The notes below the pieces were generated by a model. It saw only the letters and a list, made by a program, of their open reading frames with translations, ran no database searches and was not told where the DNA came from. Of a DNA stretch of 64,000 nt, positions 45,555 to 54,302 are shown one piece after another. Origin of the DNA: Streptomyces sp. NBC_00539. Lineage in GTDB: Bacteria; Actinomycetota; Actinomycetes; Streptomycetales; Streptomycetaceae. Made by a program: the position numbers and the translations under genes. Positions within the stretch are counted from its first letter, which is position 1; every line of letters begins with the position of its first letter. Location: contig NZ_CP107811.1 in the NCBI RefSeq assembly GCF_036346105.1, positions 248,001 to 312,000 of the forward strand. The letters run 5' to 3'.

Positions 45555-46292
45555 TCAGATGCCCGGGGCGGGAGGGGTGTTGCCGTAATAGGCGTCCGGA
45601 CCGTGCTTACGGGTGAAGTGCCTCTCCAGCAGATGCCTCGGCGGTGCGGAGGCGTCCCCCAGGTGGGACCCCAGCGCCAGCGTGTGCAGCGCCATCTCCG
45701 CCACGGCCTCGCAGACGATGGCGTTCTCCAGCGCAGCCTTCGCGGTGGCGCCCCAGGTGAAGGGGCCGTGCCGTGAGACGAGCGCTCCGGGGACCTCTTC
45801 GGCCCGCCGGGGGTCGCCGTCGAGCCGGGCGACGATCACTTGTCCGGTGTTGTACTCGTAGTCCTGCGCGCACTGCTCGGCAGTGAGATCCGCCGTCACG
45901 GGTACGGGCCCGTTGAAGGTGTCGGCATGTGTCGTGCCGAGCACGGGGATCGGGCGGCGCGCCTGGGCGAAGGCGACGGCGTGCGTCGAGTGCGTGTGGG
46001 TGACGCCGCCGATGGAGGGGAAGGCCCGGTAGAGGCACCGATGGGTCTCGGTGTCGGTGGACGGCTTGAGGTGCCCGTCGACGACCCGCCCGTCCTCCAG
46101 CGCCACCGCCACCAGGTCGTCCTCGGTGAGGTCGGCGTAGGAGACCCCGGACGGCTTGATGACGAAGACGCCGGCGTCTCGATCCACTCCGCTGGCGTTT
46201 CCCCAGGTGAGGGTGGCCAGACCGGCCTCCGGGATGCGCAGGTTGGCTGCGAGGACCTCGCGACGGAGGTCCTTGAGATGGTTCTCGCTCAC
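45555..46292 (-). CDS. araD: L-ribulose-5-phosphate 4-epimerase
   Basis: 245 residues of the class II aldolase/AraD fold. It converts L-ribulose 5-phosphate to D-xylulose 5-phosphate, the last arabinose-specific step. Motifs are LTWGNASGVDRD (phosphate loop), KPSGVSYADL, the zinc site in GGVTHTHSTHAVAFAQ (two His), the later LVSRHGPFTWG with the third ligand His, and the Tyr of the C-terminal DAYYGN. The GTG at 46292 follows GGTGAGAG. The operator at 46457-46472 overlaps its promoter-like boxes (TTGAGA, 17 bases, TCACAA). It stands next to its presumed repressor. Confidence 0.95.
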   Translation of the reverse strand: MSENHLKDLRREVLAANLRIPEAGLATLTWGNASGVDRDAGVFVIKPSGVSYADLTEDDLVAVALEDGRVVDGHLKPSTDTETHRCLYRAFPSIGGVTHTHSTHAVAFAQARRPIPVLGTTHADTFNGPVPVTADLTAEQCAQDYEYNTGQVIVARLDGDPRRAEEVPGALVSRHGPFTWGATAKAALENAIVCEAVAEMALHTLALGSHLGDASAPPRHLLERHFTRKHGPDAYYGNTPPAPGI

Positions 46293-46456
46293 TAAGCTCT
46301 CACCGTCTGTCTGACATGCGCGGCGGTTTCCCCGGAACCGGCTGCCGGCGGGCCCCGCAGTCGCGCATGAGTGGGCTGGACTGATCGGGGGCCGCACCAG
46401 GCATGGCGGCTGCGCTACCGCAGCCATCCCACCTTCCCCAGCTACCCTGATCGAAT

Positions 46457-46485
46457 TGTGAGCGCTAACAAGCAGCAATCTCAAG
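46457..46485 (-). promoter_or_regulatory. Arabinose operator O1 over the araD promoter
   Basis: TTGTGAGCGCTAACAA at 46457-46472 is a 16-base near-palindrome typical of LacI-family sites (central CG-containing AGCGCT). Read on the minus strand, TTGAGA (46485-46480) and TCACAA (46462-46457) stand 17 bases apart, so the operator covers the -10 and part of the spacer. It sits between araD and the LacI-type gene and could control both. Confidence 0.85.
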
Positions 46486-46630
46486 AGTTACGAGCAGATT
46501 CCTGCCCACGCCACGGGGCCAACGCTGCATAATGTGAACGCGAACATCGCTGCCTGGCCGCCGATCTCCCGGTCGGCCCGAGATGTGTGCGGGCCGCGGC
46601 TGGTTCGGTACCGTGAGGGAAGGCCGCTCG

Positions 46631-47707
46631 ATGAGGAAAGGAAGAGAGTTGACCCAGCTCCCAGACGTCTCGCGAGCGCCCACCATGACGGACGTCGCGC
46701 GCGTCGCCGGCGTGTCCCACCAGACCGTTTCACGCGTGCTCAGCGACCACCCGAACGTCAGCGCCAAGACCCGGGCCGCCGTGACGCAGGTCATCGAGCA
46801 GCTGGGGTACCGCCGCAACTCGGCAGCACGGGCCCTGGCCACTCGCCGGACCCACACGCTGGGCGTCATCGCGGTGAACACCACTTTGCACGGGCCCGCC
46901 AGCACCGTGGCGGGAGTTCAGGAGGCGGCTCGCGACCGCGGCTATCTGACGTCCGCCGTCACACTGCGGACCGCCACGCAGACGGCCCTCGCCGAAGCCA
47001 TGCAGCACCTCGCCGGGTGGGGCGTCGAGGGGATCGTCGCCGTCACTCCCCAACGCGCCGCGGTGAGGGCCCTGGCTGCATTGGAGGCCCCGTGCCCGGT
47101 GGTCACCGTGGAAGGCGGTCACACCCTCGACCTGCCAGGGGTGTCGCTGGACCAGAGCCTCGGGGCTCGCATGATCACCGAACATCTTCTCGCGTCGGGC
47201 CACGCCACCGTCTGGCACGTCGCAGGCCCCGCCGACTGGCTCGAAAGCGAGGCCCGCACGCAGGGGTGGGAGGACGCGCTACGAGATGCCGGCGCCGAGG
47301 TGCCGCCCGTGCTGCGCGGCGACTGGAGTCCGCTGTCGGGATACCAGGCCGGCCAGCAGCTCGCGGGCCGGGTCCGGGCGTCACGGGGACAGGGAGCGGG
47401 CCTCACCGCGGTGTTCGTCGCCAACGACCAGATGGCCCTCGGTGTCCTACGGGCCTTGCGGGAAGCGGGCCTGCGCACGCCGGAGGACGTGGCGGTCGCC
47501 GGCTTCGACGACATCCCCGAGGCGGAGTTCTTCCCACCCCCGCTGACGACCATCCGTCAGGACTTCGCCTCGCTCGGCCGCGACAGCATCGGCCTGCTCC
47601 TGGACCACATCGAAGGCCGGACCGACGAGTCGACACACCTGGTGGTGGCGCCCGAGCTCATCGTGCGCGCCAGTACGGCCCGCAGGATCGGTCCCCCCAG
47701 CTCATGA
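46631..47707 (+). CDS. LacI-family repressor, probable regulator of the arabinose locus
   Basis: 358 residues. The LacI helix-turn-helix (about 20-75) reads MTDVARVAGVSHQTVSRVLS with the hinge helix NSAARALATRRT. A periplasmic-binding-protein-like sensor domain follows with LGVIAVNTTLHGPASTV, GWEDALRDAGAEVPP, AVFVANDQMALGVLRAL and VAGFDDIPEAEFFPPPLTTI. The ATG at 46631 has GGGAAGG seven bases upstream. The five shared LacI-type operators around arabinose genes make it their likely repressor, released by arabinose or a phosphorylated derivative (inference). It is unrelated in fold to E. coli AraC. Confidence 0.9.
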   Translation: MRKGRELTQLPDVSRAPTMTDVARVAGVSHQTVSRVLSDHPNVSAKTRAAVTQVIEQLGYRRNSAARALATRRTHTLGVIAVNTTLHGPASTVAGVQEAARDRGYLTSAVTLRTATQTALAEAMQHLAGWGVEGIVAVTPQRAAVRALAALEAPCPVVTVEGGHTLDLPGVSLDQSLGARMITEHLLASGHATVWHVAGPADWLESEARTQGWEDALRDAGAEVPPVLRGDWSPLSGYQAGQQLAGRVRASRGQGAGLTAVFVANDQMALGVLRALREAGLRTPEDVAVAGFDDIPEAEFFPPPLTTIRQDFASLGRDSIGLLLDHIEGRTDESTHLVVAPELIVRASTARRIGPPSS

Positions 47708-47798
47708 CCCCCATCGCCCAGGGATTGCCCCTTCCCCGGGGGTAGGTGGCCCGGGCACCGACGTGTTGTCGGTGCGGACAGGGCCGACGCCGCCCCTC

Positions 47799-48932
47799 TC
47801 AGGCGATGACGGTTGTGAAACTGTGGATCGTGCTGGACCGGTACGGCTCGCCCGGGCGCAGGAGGACCGTCGGGTAGTCGGGGCGGTTCGGCGAGTTGGG
47901 GAAGTGCTGGGTTTCCAGCGCGACCCCCGCGTAGGCCTGGTAGGGCTTGCCCCCCTTGCCCGTGATGTCACCGGTCAGGCCTTGGGCGGTGTGGACCTGG
48001 AGGCCCGGTTCCGTGGTGCGCACGTCCATGCGGCGGCCGGATGCGGGGGCGTACAACACGGCGGCCTTCCGAGGACGGAGTCGCCGGGCGCCGCCGAGGA
48101 CCCAGTTGTGGTCGAAGCCGCCACCGGCGAGGGCCAGTTGCTCATCGGCATGGGTCAGGACGTCGGAGAGCCGCCGGGGCCGGCGAAGGTCGAACGGGGT
48201 GCCCCTGACCGAGCGGTGCGGGCCGTCGGGGATCAGCTCGGCGTCGACGGGGGTGTACAGGGGGGCCTCGACCTGGAGGTGATGGGCCAGGACGTCGCCG
48301 CACCCCTCCCCTTCGAGGTTCCAGTAGGCGTGGTTGGTGAGGTTGACGATCGTCGGCGCGTCGGCGACCGCCTGGTACGACAGGGTCAGGTTGTCGCCCC
48401 GGTCCAGCGTGTAGGTGACGCGGACGTCGAGGGCGCCGGGGAATCCCTGGTCTCCGTCGGGGCTGTGCAGGAACAGGCGGAGACCGGTGCGGTGCGCGGA
48501 GTGGAAGGGTTCGCACCGCCACACGCGCTGGTCGAAGCCGTCGGGACCCCCGTGCAGCGTGTGCCCGGTCTCCTGGGTGGCGAGCCGGTGCGTGACGCCG
48601 TCGACGACGAGCCGGCCGCGCGCGATCCGGTTGGCGCAACGGCCCACCGTCGCACCGAAGTAGCGTGCGGAGCCCGCGCGGGCACCGGGGTCGCGGGCGG
48701 CGAGCACCACGTCGGCGATGTGGCCCCAGCGGTCCGGCAGGGTCAGGGAATGGAGGCGGGCGCCGCGTGTGTGGACCTCCGCGCAGGCCCGTCCGGGGAA
48801 GCCGAACCGCCACCTCTCCCCCGGTCCTTCATCGTCCAGGCGCAGGGGGTGGACCGTCGGCGGACAGCCGACGGTCGGCCTGGGCTCGGCGCCCTCGGCG
48901 TCCTGGCGGACGGATTCGTATGCGTGGTCCAT
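47799..48932 (-). CDS. galM: Aldose 1-epimerase (mutarotase)
   Basis: 377 residues with the GalM fold. It interconverts alpha and beta anomers of aldoses. Visible elements are ATVGRCANRIARGRLVVDG, the catalytic-region HTLHGGPDGFDQRVW (His), IVNLTNHAYWNLEG (second His), and late ETQHFPNSPNRPDYPTVLL with the catalytic Glu. It follows the sugar-importer permease gene by 92 bases on the same strand and is the last gene of that operon, so here it probably acts on arabinose or galactofuranose-type sugars. GGAAAGAG precedes the ATG. Confidence 0.93.
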   Translation of the reverse strand: MDHAYESVRQDAEGAEPRPTVGCPPTVHPLRLDDEGPGERWRFGFPGRACAEVHTRGARLHSLTLPDRWGHIADVVLAARDPGARAGSARYFGATVGRCANRIARGRLVVDGVTHRLATQETGHTLHGGPDGFDQRVWRCEPFHSAHRTGLRLFLHSPDGDQGFPGALDVRVTYTLDRGDNLTLSYQAVADAPTIVNLTNHAYWNLEGEGCGDVLAHHLQVEAPLYTPVDAELIPDGPHRSVRGTPFDLRRPRRLSDVLTHADEQLALAGGGFDHNWVLGGARRLRPRKAAVLYAPASGRRMDVRTTEPGLQVHTAQGLTGDITGKGGKPYQAYAGVALETQHFPNSPNRPDYPTVLLRPGEPYRSSTIHSFTTVIA

Positions 48933-49024
48933 GGCGGCTCTTTCCTGGAAGTCGGTCCACAGGGGGGCGCGCCGGGAAACGAGCCGTGGTCGCGGCGCGA
49001 ACGCGGTGGCACGGGCTGATGGAG

Positions 49025-50047
49025 TCAGTCGGTGGCGGTGCCGCGGCCGCTCATCAGACGCTGCAGCACGATGAACACGAGCAGCAGGGCGCCGATGACG
49101 ATCCGGGCCCACCAGGAGCTGAGCGTGCCCTGGAAGTTGACGACCGTCTGGATCAGGCCGAGGACGAGCACGCCGAGGGCGGTGCCCAGGACGAAGCCGG
49201 AACCTCCGGTCAGCAGCGTGCCGCCGATCACGGTGGCGGCGATCGCGTCGAGCTCCATGCCCATGGCGTGGAGGGCGTAGCCGGAAAGCATGTAGAAGGT
49301 CAGCAGCAGGCCGCCGAGTGCGGAACACAAGCCGCTGACGGCGTACACGGCGATCTTGGTGGAGCCCACCGGAAGGCCCATCAGGCGGGCGGAGGACTCG
49401 TTGCCGCCCAGCGCGTACACGTTGCGGCCGAAGCGCGTGTGGTGCAGTACGACGAAGGCGATCACCAGCACGGCCAGGGCGATGAGCACCGGGATCGAGA
49501 CGAACAGTCCCCCCGGACCGTACAGCCGGGTCTGCGCGATTTTCGCCGTGGCGGGGTCGTTGACCGTGATGGATTCGGTGCTGATCGTGTAGCAGAGCCC
49601 GCGGGCGAGGAACATGCCCGCCAGGGTGACGATGAACGGCTGGATCTCGAAGGTGTGGATGATCCAGCCCATGAGCGTCCCGCTCGCGGCGCCGACCAGC
49701 AGGACGAGGGGGATGACGGCGGCCAGGGGCCAGCCGTGCGACTCGACCAGCCAGGCGGTGAGCATGGTCGACAGGGCCACCACGGAGCCGACGGACAGAT
49801 CGATGCCGCCGGTGAGGATGACGAAGGTCGCCCCGACCGCGACGACCAGCAGGAATCCGTTGTCGATCAGCAGGTTCAGCACGACTTGCGCGGAGAGGAA
49901 GCCCTCGTAGCGCACCGACCCGACACCGAAAAGGACGACCAGCAGGACGGCCGTGACGATCAGCGGGATACGGGTACGCGTGCGCGGCGGCACGGTCGCG
50001 AAGGGACGGGTGAGTCGCGCCGCGGCGCTCGCGATGCCGGTACTCAT
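49025..50047 (-). CDS. Sugar ABC transporter permease (YjfF type)
   Basis: 340 residues, about 9-10 membrane helices. The BPD_transp_2 family loop GFLLVVAVGATFVILTGGID with LSVGSVVAL and the late IAATVIGGTLLTGGSGFVLG are present. It forms one half of a ribose/galactofuranose-class importer channel with the preceding permease. Its ATG overlaps the stop of that gene (ATGA), so the two subunits are made in step. Confidence 0.92.
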   Translation of the reverse strand: MSTGIASAAARLTRPFATVPPRTRTRIPLIVTAVLLVVLFGVGSVRYEGFLSAQVVLNLLIDNGFLLVVAVGATFVILTGGIDLSVGSVVALSTMLTAWLVESHGWPLAAVIPLVLLVGAASGTLMGWIIHTFEIQPFIVTLAGMFLARGLCYTISTESITVNDPATAKIAQTRLYGPGGLFVSIPVLIALAVLVIAFVVLHHTRFGRNVYALGGNESSARLMGLPVGSTKIAVYAVSGLCSALGGLLLTFYMLSGYALHAMGMELDAIAATVIGGTLLTGGSGFVLGTALGVLVLGLIQTVVNFQGTLSSWWARIVIGALLLVFIVLQRLMSGRGTATD

Positions 50048-51144
50048 GCGCCTGCCTCCTGCTGCCGCGGGGCGGCGCCCGCTGTGGTGTGGGATCGGGG
50101 AGTGGTCCTCCTGCGGCGGCGCAGGACCTTGGCCCGGAAGGCCGGGGACTGCACGAGGCAGACGACGATGACGACGAAGGCCTTGAAGACGAGGGTGGTC
50201 TCGGGTGGGACGCCGAGGGTGTAGACGGTGGTGGACAGGGTCTGGATGGTCAGGGCGCCCAGGACGGTGCCGCCGAGGGAGAAGCGTCCTCCGGTCAGGG
50301 CGGTGCCTCCGATGACGACGGCGAGGATCGCGTCGAGTTCGATCCACAGGCCGGCGTTGTTCCCGTCGGCGCTGGAGACGTTGGAGCTGATCATCAGCCC
50401 GGCGACGGCCGCGCACAGCGCGCTGGAGACGTAGACCAGGGCGAGCAGACCGCCGGCCCGGATGCCGACCAGGCGGCTGGCGGCGGGGTTGCCGCCGACC
50501 GACTCGATCAGCATGCCGAGTGCGCTGCGACGGGTGACGAAGGCGGTGAGCGCGACGAGGGCGGCTGCCAGGAGGACGGCGAACGGGAAGGTCAGCCAGT
50601 AGCCTCCTCCGATCATCTTGTAGGGGGCACTGGTCACCGTGATGATCTGACCGCCGGTGATCAGCTGGGCGACGCCGCGGCCCGCGACCATGAGGATCAA
50701 GGTGGCCACGATGGGCTGCACCCCCAGCCCGGACACCAGGAAGCCGTTGGCCAGGCCCAGCACGAGGGCGAAGCCGAGCGCGAGGGCGACGGCCGTGAGC
50801 GTGGTGGCGACACTTCCCGGATCTGCGGCGGTGGAGAGGTGCCCACAGGCGAGGGCGCCGGCGATGGCGACGGTGGAACCCACCGAGAGGTCGATCCCGC
50901 GGGTGGCGATGACCAGGGTCATGCCGAGCGCCACCAGGATGAGGGGCGCACCGAACTGGAGGACGTCGATGAGGCTGCCGTAGAGGTGGCCCTCGCGCAT
51001 GCGGACGGAGAAGAAGTCGTGGTGGAACGCGAGGTTGCCGAGGAGCAGGGCGAGCAGGACGAGCGCGGGCCACAGCAGGCGGTGGCCGGCCAGTCGTCTT
51101 CCGATTCCGCCGGCCGCCTCGGACGTGGCGGGCTGGGTGGTCAT
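50044..51144 (-). CDS. Sugar ABC transporter permease (YtfT type)
   Basis: 366 residues, about 9-10 helices, with FGAPLILVALGMTLVIATRG followed by IDLSVGSTVAI and the late LDAILAVVIGGTALTGGRFS block of the ribose-type permease family. It is the second channel subunit of importer 1. The ATG overlaps the TGA of the ATPase gene (ATGA). The C-terminus has a basic cytoplasmic tail (RRRRRTTPRSH). Confidence 0.92.
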   Translation of the reverse strand: MTTQPATSEAAGGIGRRLAGHRLLWPALVLLALLLGNLAFHHDFFSVRMREGHLYGSLIDVLQFGAPLILVALGMTLVIATRGIDLSVGSTVAIAGALACGHLSTAADPGSVATTLTAVALALGFALVLGLANGFLVSGLGVQPIVATLILMVAGRGVAQLITGGQIITVTSAPYKMIGGGYWLTFPFAVLLAAALVALTAFVTRRSALGMLIESVGGNPAASRLVGIRAGGLLALVYVSSALCAAVAGLMISSNVSSADGNNAGLWIELDAILAVVIGGTALTGGRFSLGGTVLGALTIQTLSTTVYTLGVPPETTLVFKAFVVIVVCLVQSPAFRAKVLRRRRRTTPRSHTTAGAAPRQQEAGA

Positions 51145-52703
51145 GAGTCCGTTCCGGTGGCGATGGTCGTGAGGAGGCGTTCGGGCGTGACGGTGTCGTC
51201 GTTCGCGAGGGTGGCCACCATGCGGTGGTCGCGGAGCACGGCGATGCGGTGGCTCAGGCGCAGGACCTCTTCGAGTTCCGCCGAGATGAACAGCACGGAG
51301 GTGCCTTCGCCCGCCAGGCGGGCCACGAGTTTCTGGATCTCCGCCTTGGCCCCGATGTCGATGCCCCGGGTGGGTTCGTCGAGGATCAGGAGCCGGGGGG
51401 CGGTCAGCAGCCAGCGCGCGAGCAGCACCTTTTGCTGGTTGCCTCCGCTGAGGTGGCGTACCTGCGCTTCGGGATCGGCGGGGCGGATGTCCAGGGCTTC
51501 GATCCATTGCCGAGCCAGTTCGTCCTGTTGCGCACGGGCCACCGGCCTGGTCCAGCCGCGAGCGGCCTGCAACGCGAGGATGATGTTCTCGCGGACCGTG
51601 AGCTCGCCCACGAGTCCCTCCGACTTGCGGTTCTCGGAGCAGAACGCGATGCCCCGGGCGATGGCGTGCCGGGGGGTGCGCAGGACCACCTTCTCGCCCT
51701 CGATCCTCACCTCTCCGGCGTCCGCGCTGTCGGCGCCGAACAGCAGGCGCGCCACCTCGGTGCGGCCCGAACCCAGGAGGCCGGCGAGTCCGACGACCTC
51801 GCCGGCGTGGACGTCGAGGTCGTACGGTTCGATCGAGCCCGCGCGGGTCAGTCGTCGCGCACGGAGGAACGGCTCTCCGGTGGTCGCCCGTTCGGCCGCT
51901 TCCTCGTGGGCACGGCCCGACAACTGGTCGAGGGTGGCCAGTTCTCCGCCGATCATGCGCTGGACCAGCGTCACCGCAGTGAGTTCGCCGATCGGGTACT
52001 CGCCCTCCAGCCTGCCGTTGCGCAGGATGGTGACGCGGTCGCAGAGGTCGAATACCTGGTCGAGGAAGTGCGTGACGAACAGGATGGCCACACCGCGGTC
52101 CCGCAGGCGCCGCACCAGGGTGAAGAGCTGGGCGACCTCTTCGCGGTCCAGGCTGGAGGTGGGTTCGTCCAGCACGAGCACCTTCGCCGAGACGTCCACG
52201 GCCCTCACGATGGCGACCAGTTGCTGGACCGCCAGGGAATGCGAACCGAGCAGACTGGTGACGTCCAGGTCGAGGTCCAGTTCCGTCAGCAGCTCGGCCG
52301 CCCGCTGCCGCATCGCGGACCAGTGGAGGAGACCGAACCGGCGCGGTGCGCGCCCGATGAGGATGTTCTCGGCGACCGAGATGTTCGGGCAGAGGTTGAC
52401 CTCCTGGTAGACGGTGCTGATGCCGGCCTGCTGCGCCTGGAGGGGGTCCGCGAACGCGTGGGCCCGGCCGTCGACGACGATGGTGCCGCCGTCGGCGGGG
52501 TGGACACCGGTGAGCACCTTGATCAAGGTGGACTTCCCGGCGCCGTTCTCGCCCATCAGGGCGTGCACCTCACCGGGGAACAGCCGCAGGGCGACTCCGT
52601 CGAGGGCGAGCACGCCCGGGAACTGCTTGCGGATGCCGTGCGCTTCAACGACCGGCCGCGGGCCGCCGCCGCCCGTGGACGGCGGGGTGGTCGGAAATGC
52701 CAT
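51141..52703 (-). CDS. Sugar ABC transporter ATPase (YtfR type, duplicated domain)
   Basis: 520 residues with two ABC cassettes. The first has Walker [14 protein letters not shown]-loop VYQEVNLCPN and Walker B VLVLDEPTSSLD. The second has the degenerate Walker A region GLLGSGRTEVA, the signature [15 protein letters not shown] and Walker [17 protein letters not shown]. This is the carbohydrate-uptake CUT2 layout, in which one polypeptide supplies both cassettes. ATG 52703 lies behind AGGAGGG. It energises the two permeases encoded directly downstream. Confidence 0.94.
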   Translation of the reverse strand: MAFPTTPPSTGGGGPRPVVEAHGIRKQFPGVLALDGVALRLFPGEVHALMGENGAGKSTLIKVLTGVHPADGGTIVVDGRAHAFADPLQAQQAGISTVYQEVNLCPNISVAENILIGRAPRRFGLLHWSAMRQRAAELLTELDLDLDVTSLLGSHSLAVQQLVAIVRAVDVSAKVLVLDEPTSSLDREEVAQLFTLVRRLRDRGVAILFVTHFLDQVFDLCDRVTILRNGRLEGEYPIGELTAVTLVQRMIGGELATLDQLSGRAHEEAAERATTGEPFLRARRLTRAGSIEPYDLDVHAGEVVGLAGLLGSGRTEVARLLFGADSADAGEVRIEGEKVVLRTPRHAIARGIAFCSENRKSEGLVGELTVRENIILALQAARGWTRPVARAQQDELARQWIEALDIRPADPEAQVRHLSGGNQQKVLLARWLLTAPRLLILDEPTRGIDIGAKAEIQKLVARLAGEGTSVLFISAELEEVLRLSHRIAVLRDHRMVATLANDDTVTPERLLTTIATGTDS

Positions 52704-52797
52704 CCGCCCTCCTCTCATGTGTGGGGTGGTGGAGTGGGCTCCGGATGGCGAAGTGGACACCGGGGCCGGGCCCCGCGCGACACCGGAACCTGCTGTT

Positions 52798-53796
52798 TCA
52801 GTAGTTCCGGGACGGCAGCGCGGCCGCGGCCTTGTCCTGCGGGAAGACCCCCTCCTGGGTCTCGACCCGGGTCGGCACGCTCTCCCCTGCGACGACCTTC
52901 TTGGCCAGCTCCATCAACTGGTCGCCGAGCAGCGGGTTGCACTCCACCACGACGTTGATCTTGCCCTCGGTCATGGCGACGAAGGCGTCCTTGATCCCGT
53001 CCACCGAGATCACCTTGATGTCCGTACCGGGCTTCTTGCCGGACTCCTCGATGGCCTGGATGGCGCCGAGGGCCATGTCGTCGTTGTGGGCGTAGAGGAC
53101 GTCGATGTCCTTCTGCGACTTCAGGAACGCTTGCATGACTTCCTTGCCCTTGGCGCGGGTGAAGTCGCCCGACTGCGAGGCAACGATCTTGAACTTGCCG
53201 TCGGCGCGGATGACGTCGGCGAAGCCGGCCCTGCGGTCGTTGGCGGGTGCGGAGCCCGTGGTGCCCTGGAGCTCGACGATGTTGACCGTGCCCTGTTCGT
53301 TCGCGTACGCGCTGGTCAGCCACTCGCCCGCGGACTTGCCTTCCTTGACGAAGTCCGAGCCCAGGAAGGCCTTGTAGAGGGAGGTGTCCTTGGTGTCCAC
53401 GGCGCGGTCGGTGAGGATGACCGGGATACCCGCGTCCTTGGCCTCCTTCAGCACCGTGTCCCAACCGGACTCCACGACCGGCGAGAAGGCGATCACATCG
53501 ACCTTCTGCTGGATGAAGGTACGGATCGCCTTGATCTGGTTCTCCTGCTTCTGCTGCGCGTCGGAGAACTTGAGGTCGATCCCGGCCTTCTTCGCCGCCT
53601 CCTGGACGGACTTGGTGTTGGCGGTTCGCCAGCCGCTCTCGGCGCCGACCTGGGCGAAGCCCATGGTGATGGCGCCGCCGGAGTGCGCCTTGGCTCCGGA
53701 GGCCGGCCCGGAAGCGGGGCCCGAGGTCGAGCAGGCGGTCAACGCCGAGGAGGCCAGAAGGATGGCGGTGAGGACGAGAGCTGCTCTGCGAGGCAT
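52798..53796 (-). CDS. Sugar-binding lipoprotein (YtfQ type)
   Basis: 332 residues. The lipoprotein signal peptide has lipobox LTAC near residue 22. The PBP domain opens GAITMGFAQVGAESGWRTAN, which is characteristic of the YtfQ galactofuranose-binding branch, and continues with VDVIAFSPVVESGWDTVLKE and VLYAHNDDMALGAIQAIEES. It delivers sugar to importer 1. The ATG follows AAAGGA by eight bases. Operator O2 lies 147 bases upstream, so the whole importer-galM operon is placed under the arabinose repressor. Arabinofuranose or galactofuranose are the most plausible ligands. Confidence 0.93.
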   Translation of the reverse strand: MPRRAALVLTAILLASSALTACSTSGPASGPASGAKAHSGGAITMGFAQVGAESGWRTANTKSVQEAAKKAGIDLKFSDAQQKQENQIKAIRTFIQQKVDVIAFSPVVESGWDTVLKEAKDAGIPVILTDRAVDTKDTSLYKAFLGSDFVKEGKSAGEWLTSAYANEQGTVNIVELQGTTGSAPANDRRAGFADVIRADGKFKIVASQSGDFTRAKGKEVMQAFLKSQKDIDVLYAHNDDMALGAIQAIEESGKKPGTDIKVISVDGIKDAFVAMTEGKINVVVECNPLLGDQLMELAKKVVAGESVPTRVETQEGVFPQDKAAAALPSRNY

Positions 53797-53942
53797 GACG
53801 GGTGTCCTTTCGGGGTGTGCGGAAGGGGCTCTGCACGACCGGGGCCGGGCTGTGCGCGGAGGCAGGGGCGGGGCGGGGTGGGGCCGGGGTCGGAGCCGGA
53901 ATCGACAGGAGGGGATGCCCTTGAGAAGGCGGCGCCGTCGCA

Positions 53943-53971
53943 TTGTGAGCGCTAACAAGCGTGGTTCTCAA
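53943..53971 (-). promoter_or_regulatory. Arabinose operator O2 over importer 1 promoter
   Basis: TTGTGAGCGCTAACAA at 53943-53958, identical to O1. On the minus strand TTGAGA (53971-53966) and TCACAA (53948-53943) are again 17 bases apart, so promoter and operator overlap exactly as at araD. Confidence 0.88.
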
Positions 53972-54169
53972 CCCCCTTGCGTGCGTTACCTGTCCGTTAC
54001 CAACGCATGAGGCGCGAAGGAAACCCCCGTCCCTTCGCGCGATCCTCGACGCCGCCAACCGGATCAGGAGGCCTCAACCCGCCCCGCCTCACCAGCAGAT
54101 CGAGTCGAGCCCCTGACATTGGGAGGCTGCTGCACCGCAGCAGCCCCTCGCATGATCCGCGCAACCCTC

Positions 54170-54198
54170 TTGCCTAGCGACATTGTTAGCGCTCACAC
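54170..54198 (+). promoter_or_regulatory. Arabinose operator O3 over araB promoter
   Basis: TTGTTAGCGCTCACAC at 54183-54198 is the inverted form of O1/O2 with one end base changed. TTGCCT (54170-54175) and TCACAC (54193-54198) are 17 bases apart, giving the same promoter-operator overlap. It is 104 bases before the araB start. Confidence 0.85.
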
Positions 54199-54302
54199 TG
54201 CATGACATCGGACCTCCGCCGACCGCCAGGATGGTCGGGACGGCATCTCCGGCTGCCGGGCCGCACCGCTCGCCGCCCCAGGCTCCTTCGAAAGGCACTC
54301 TG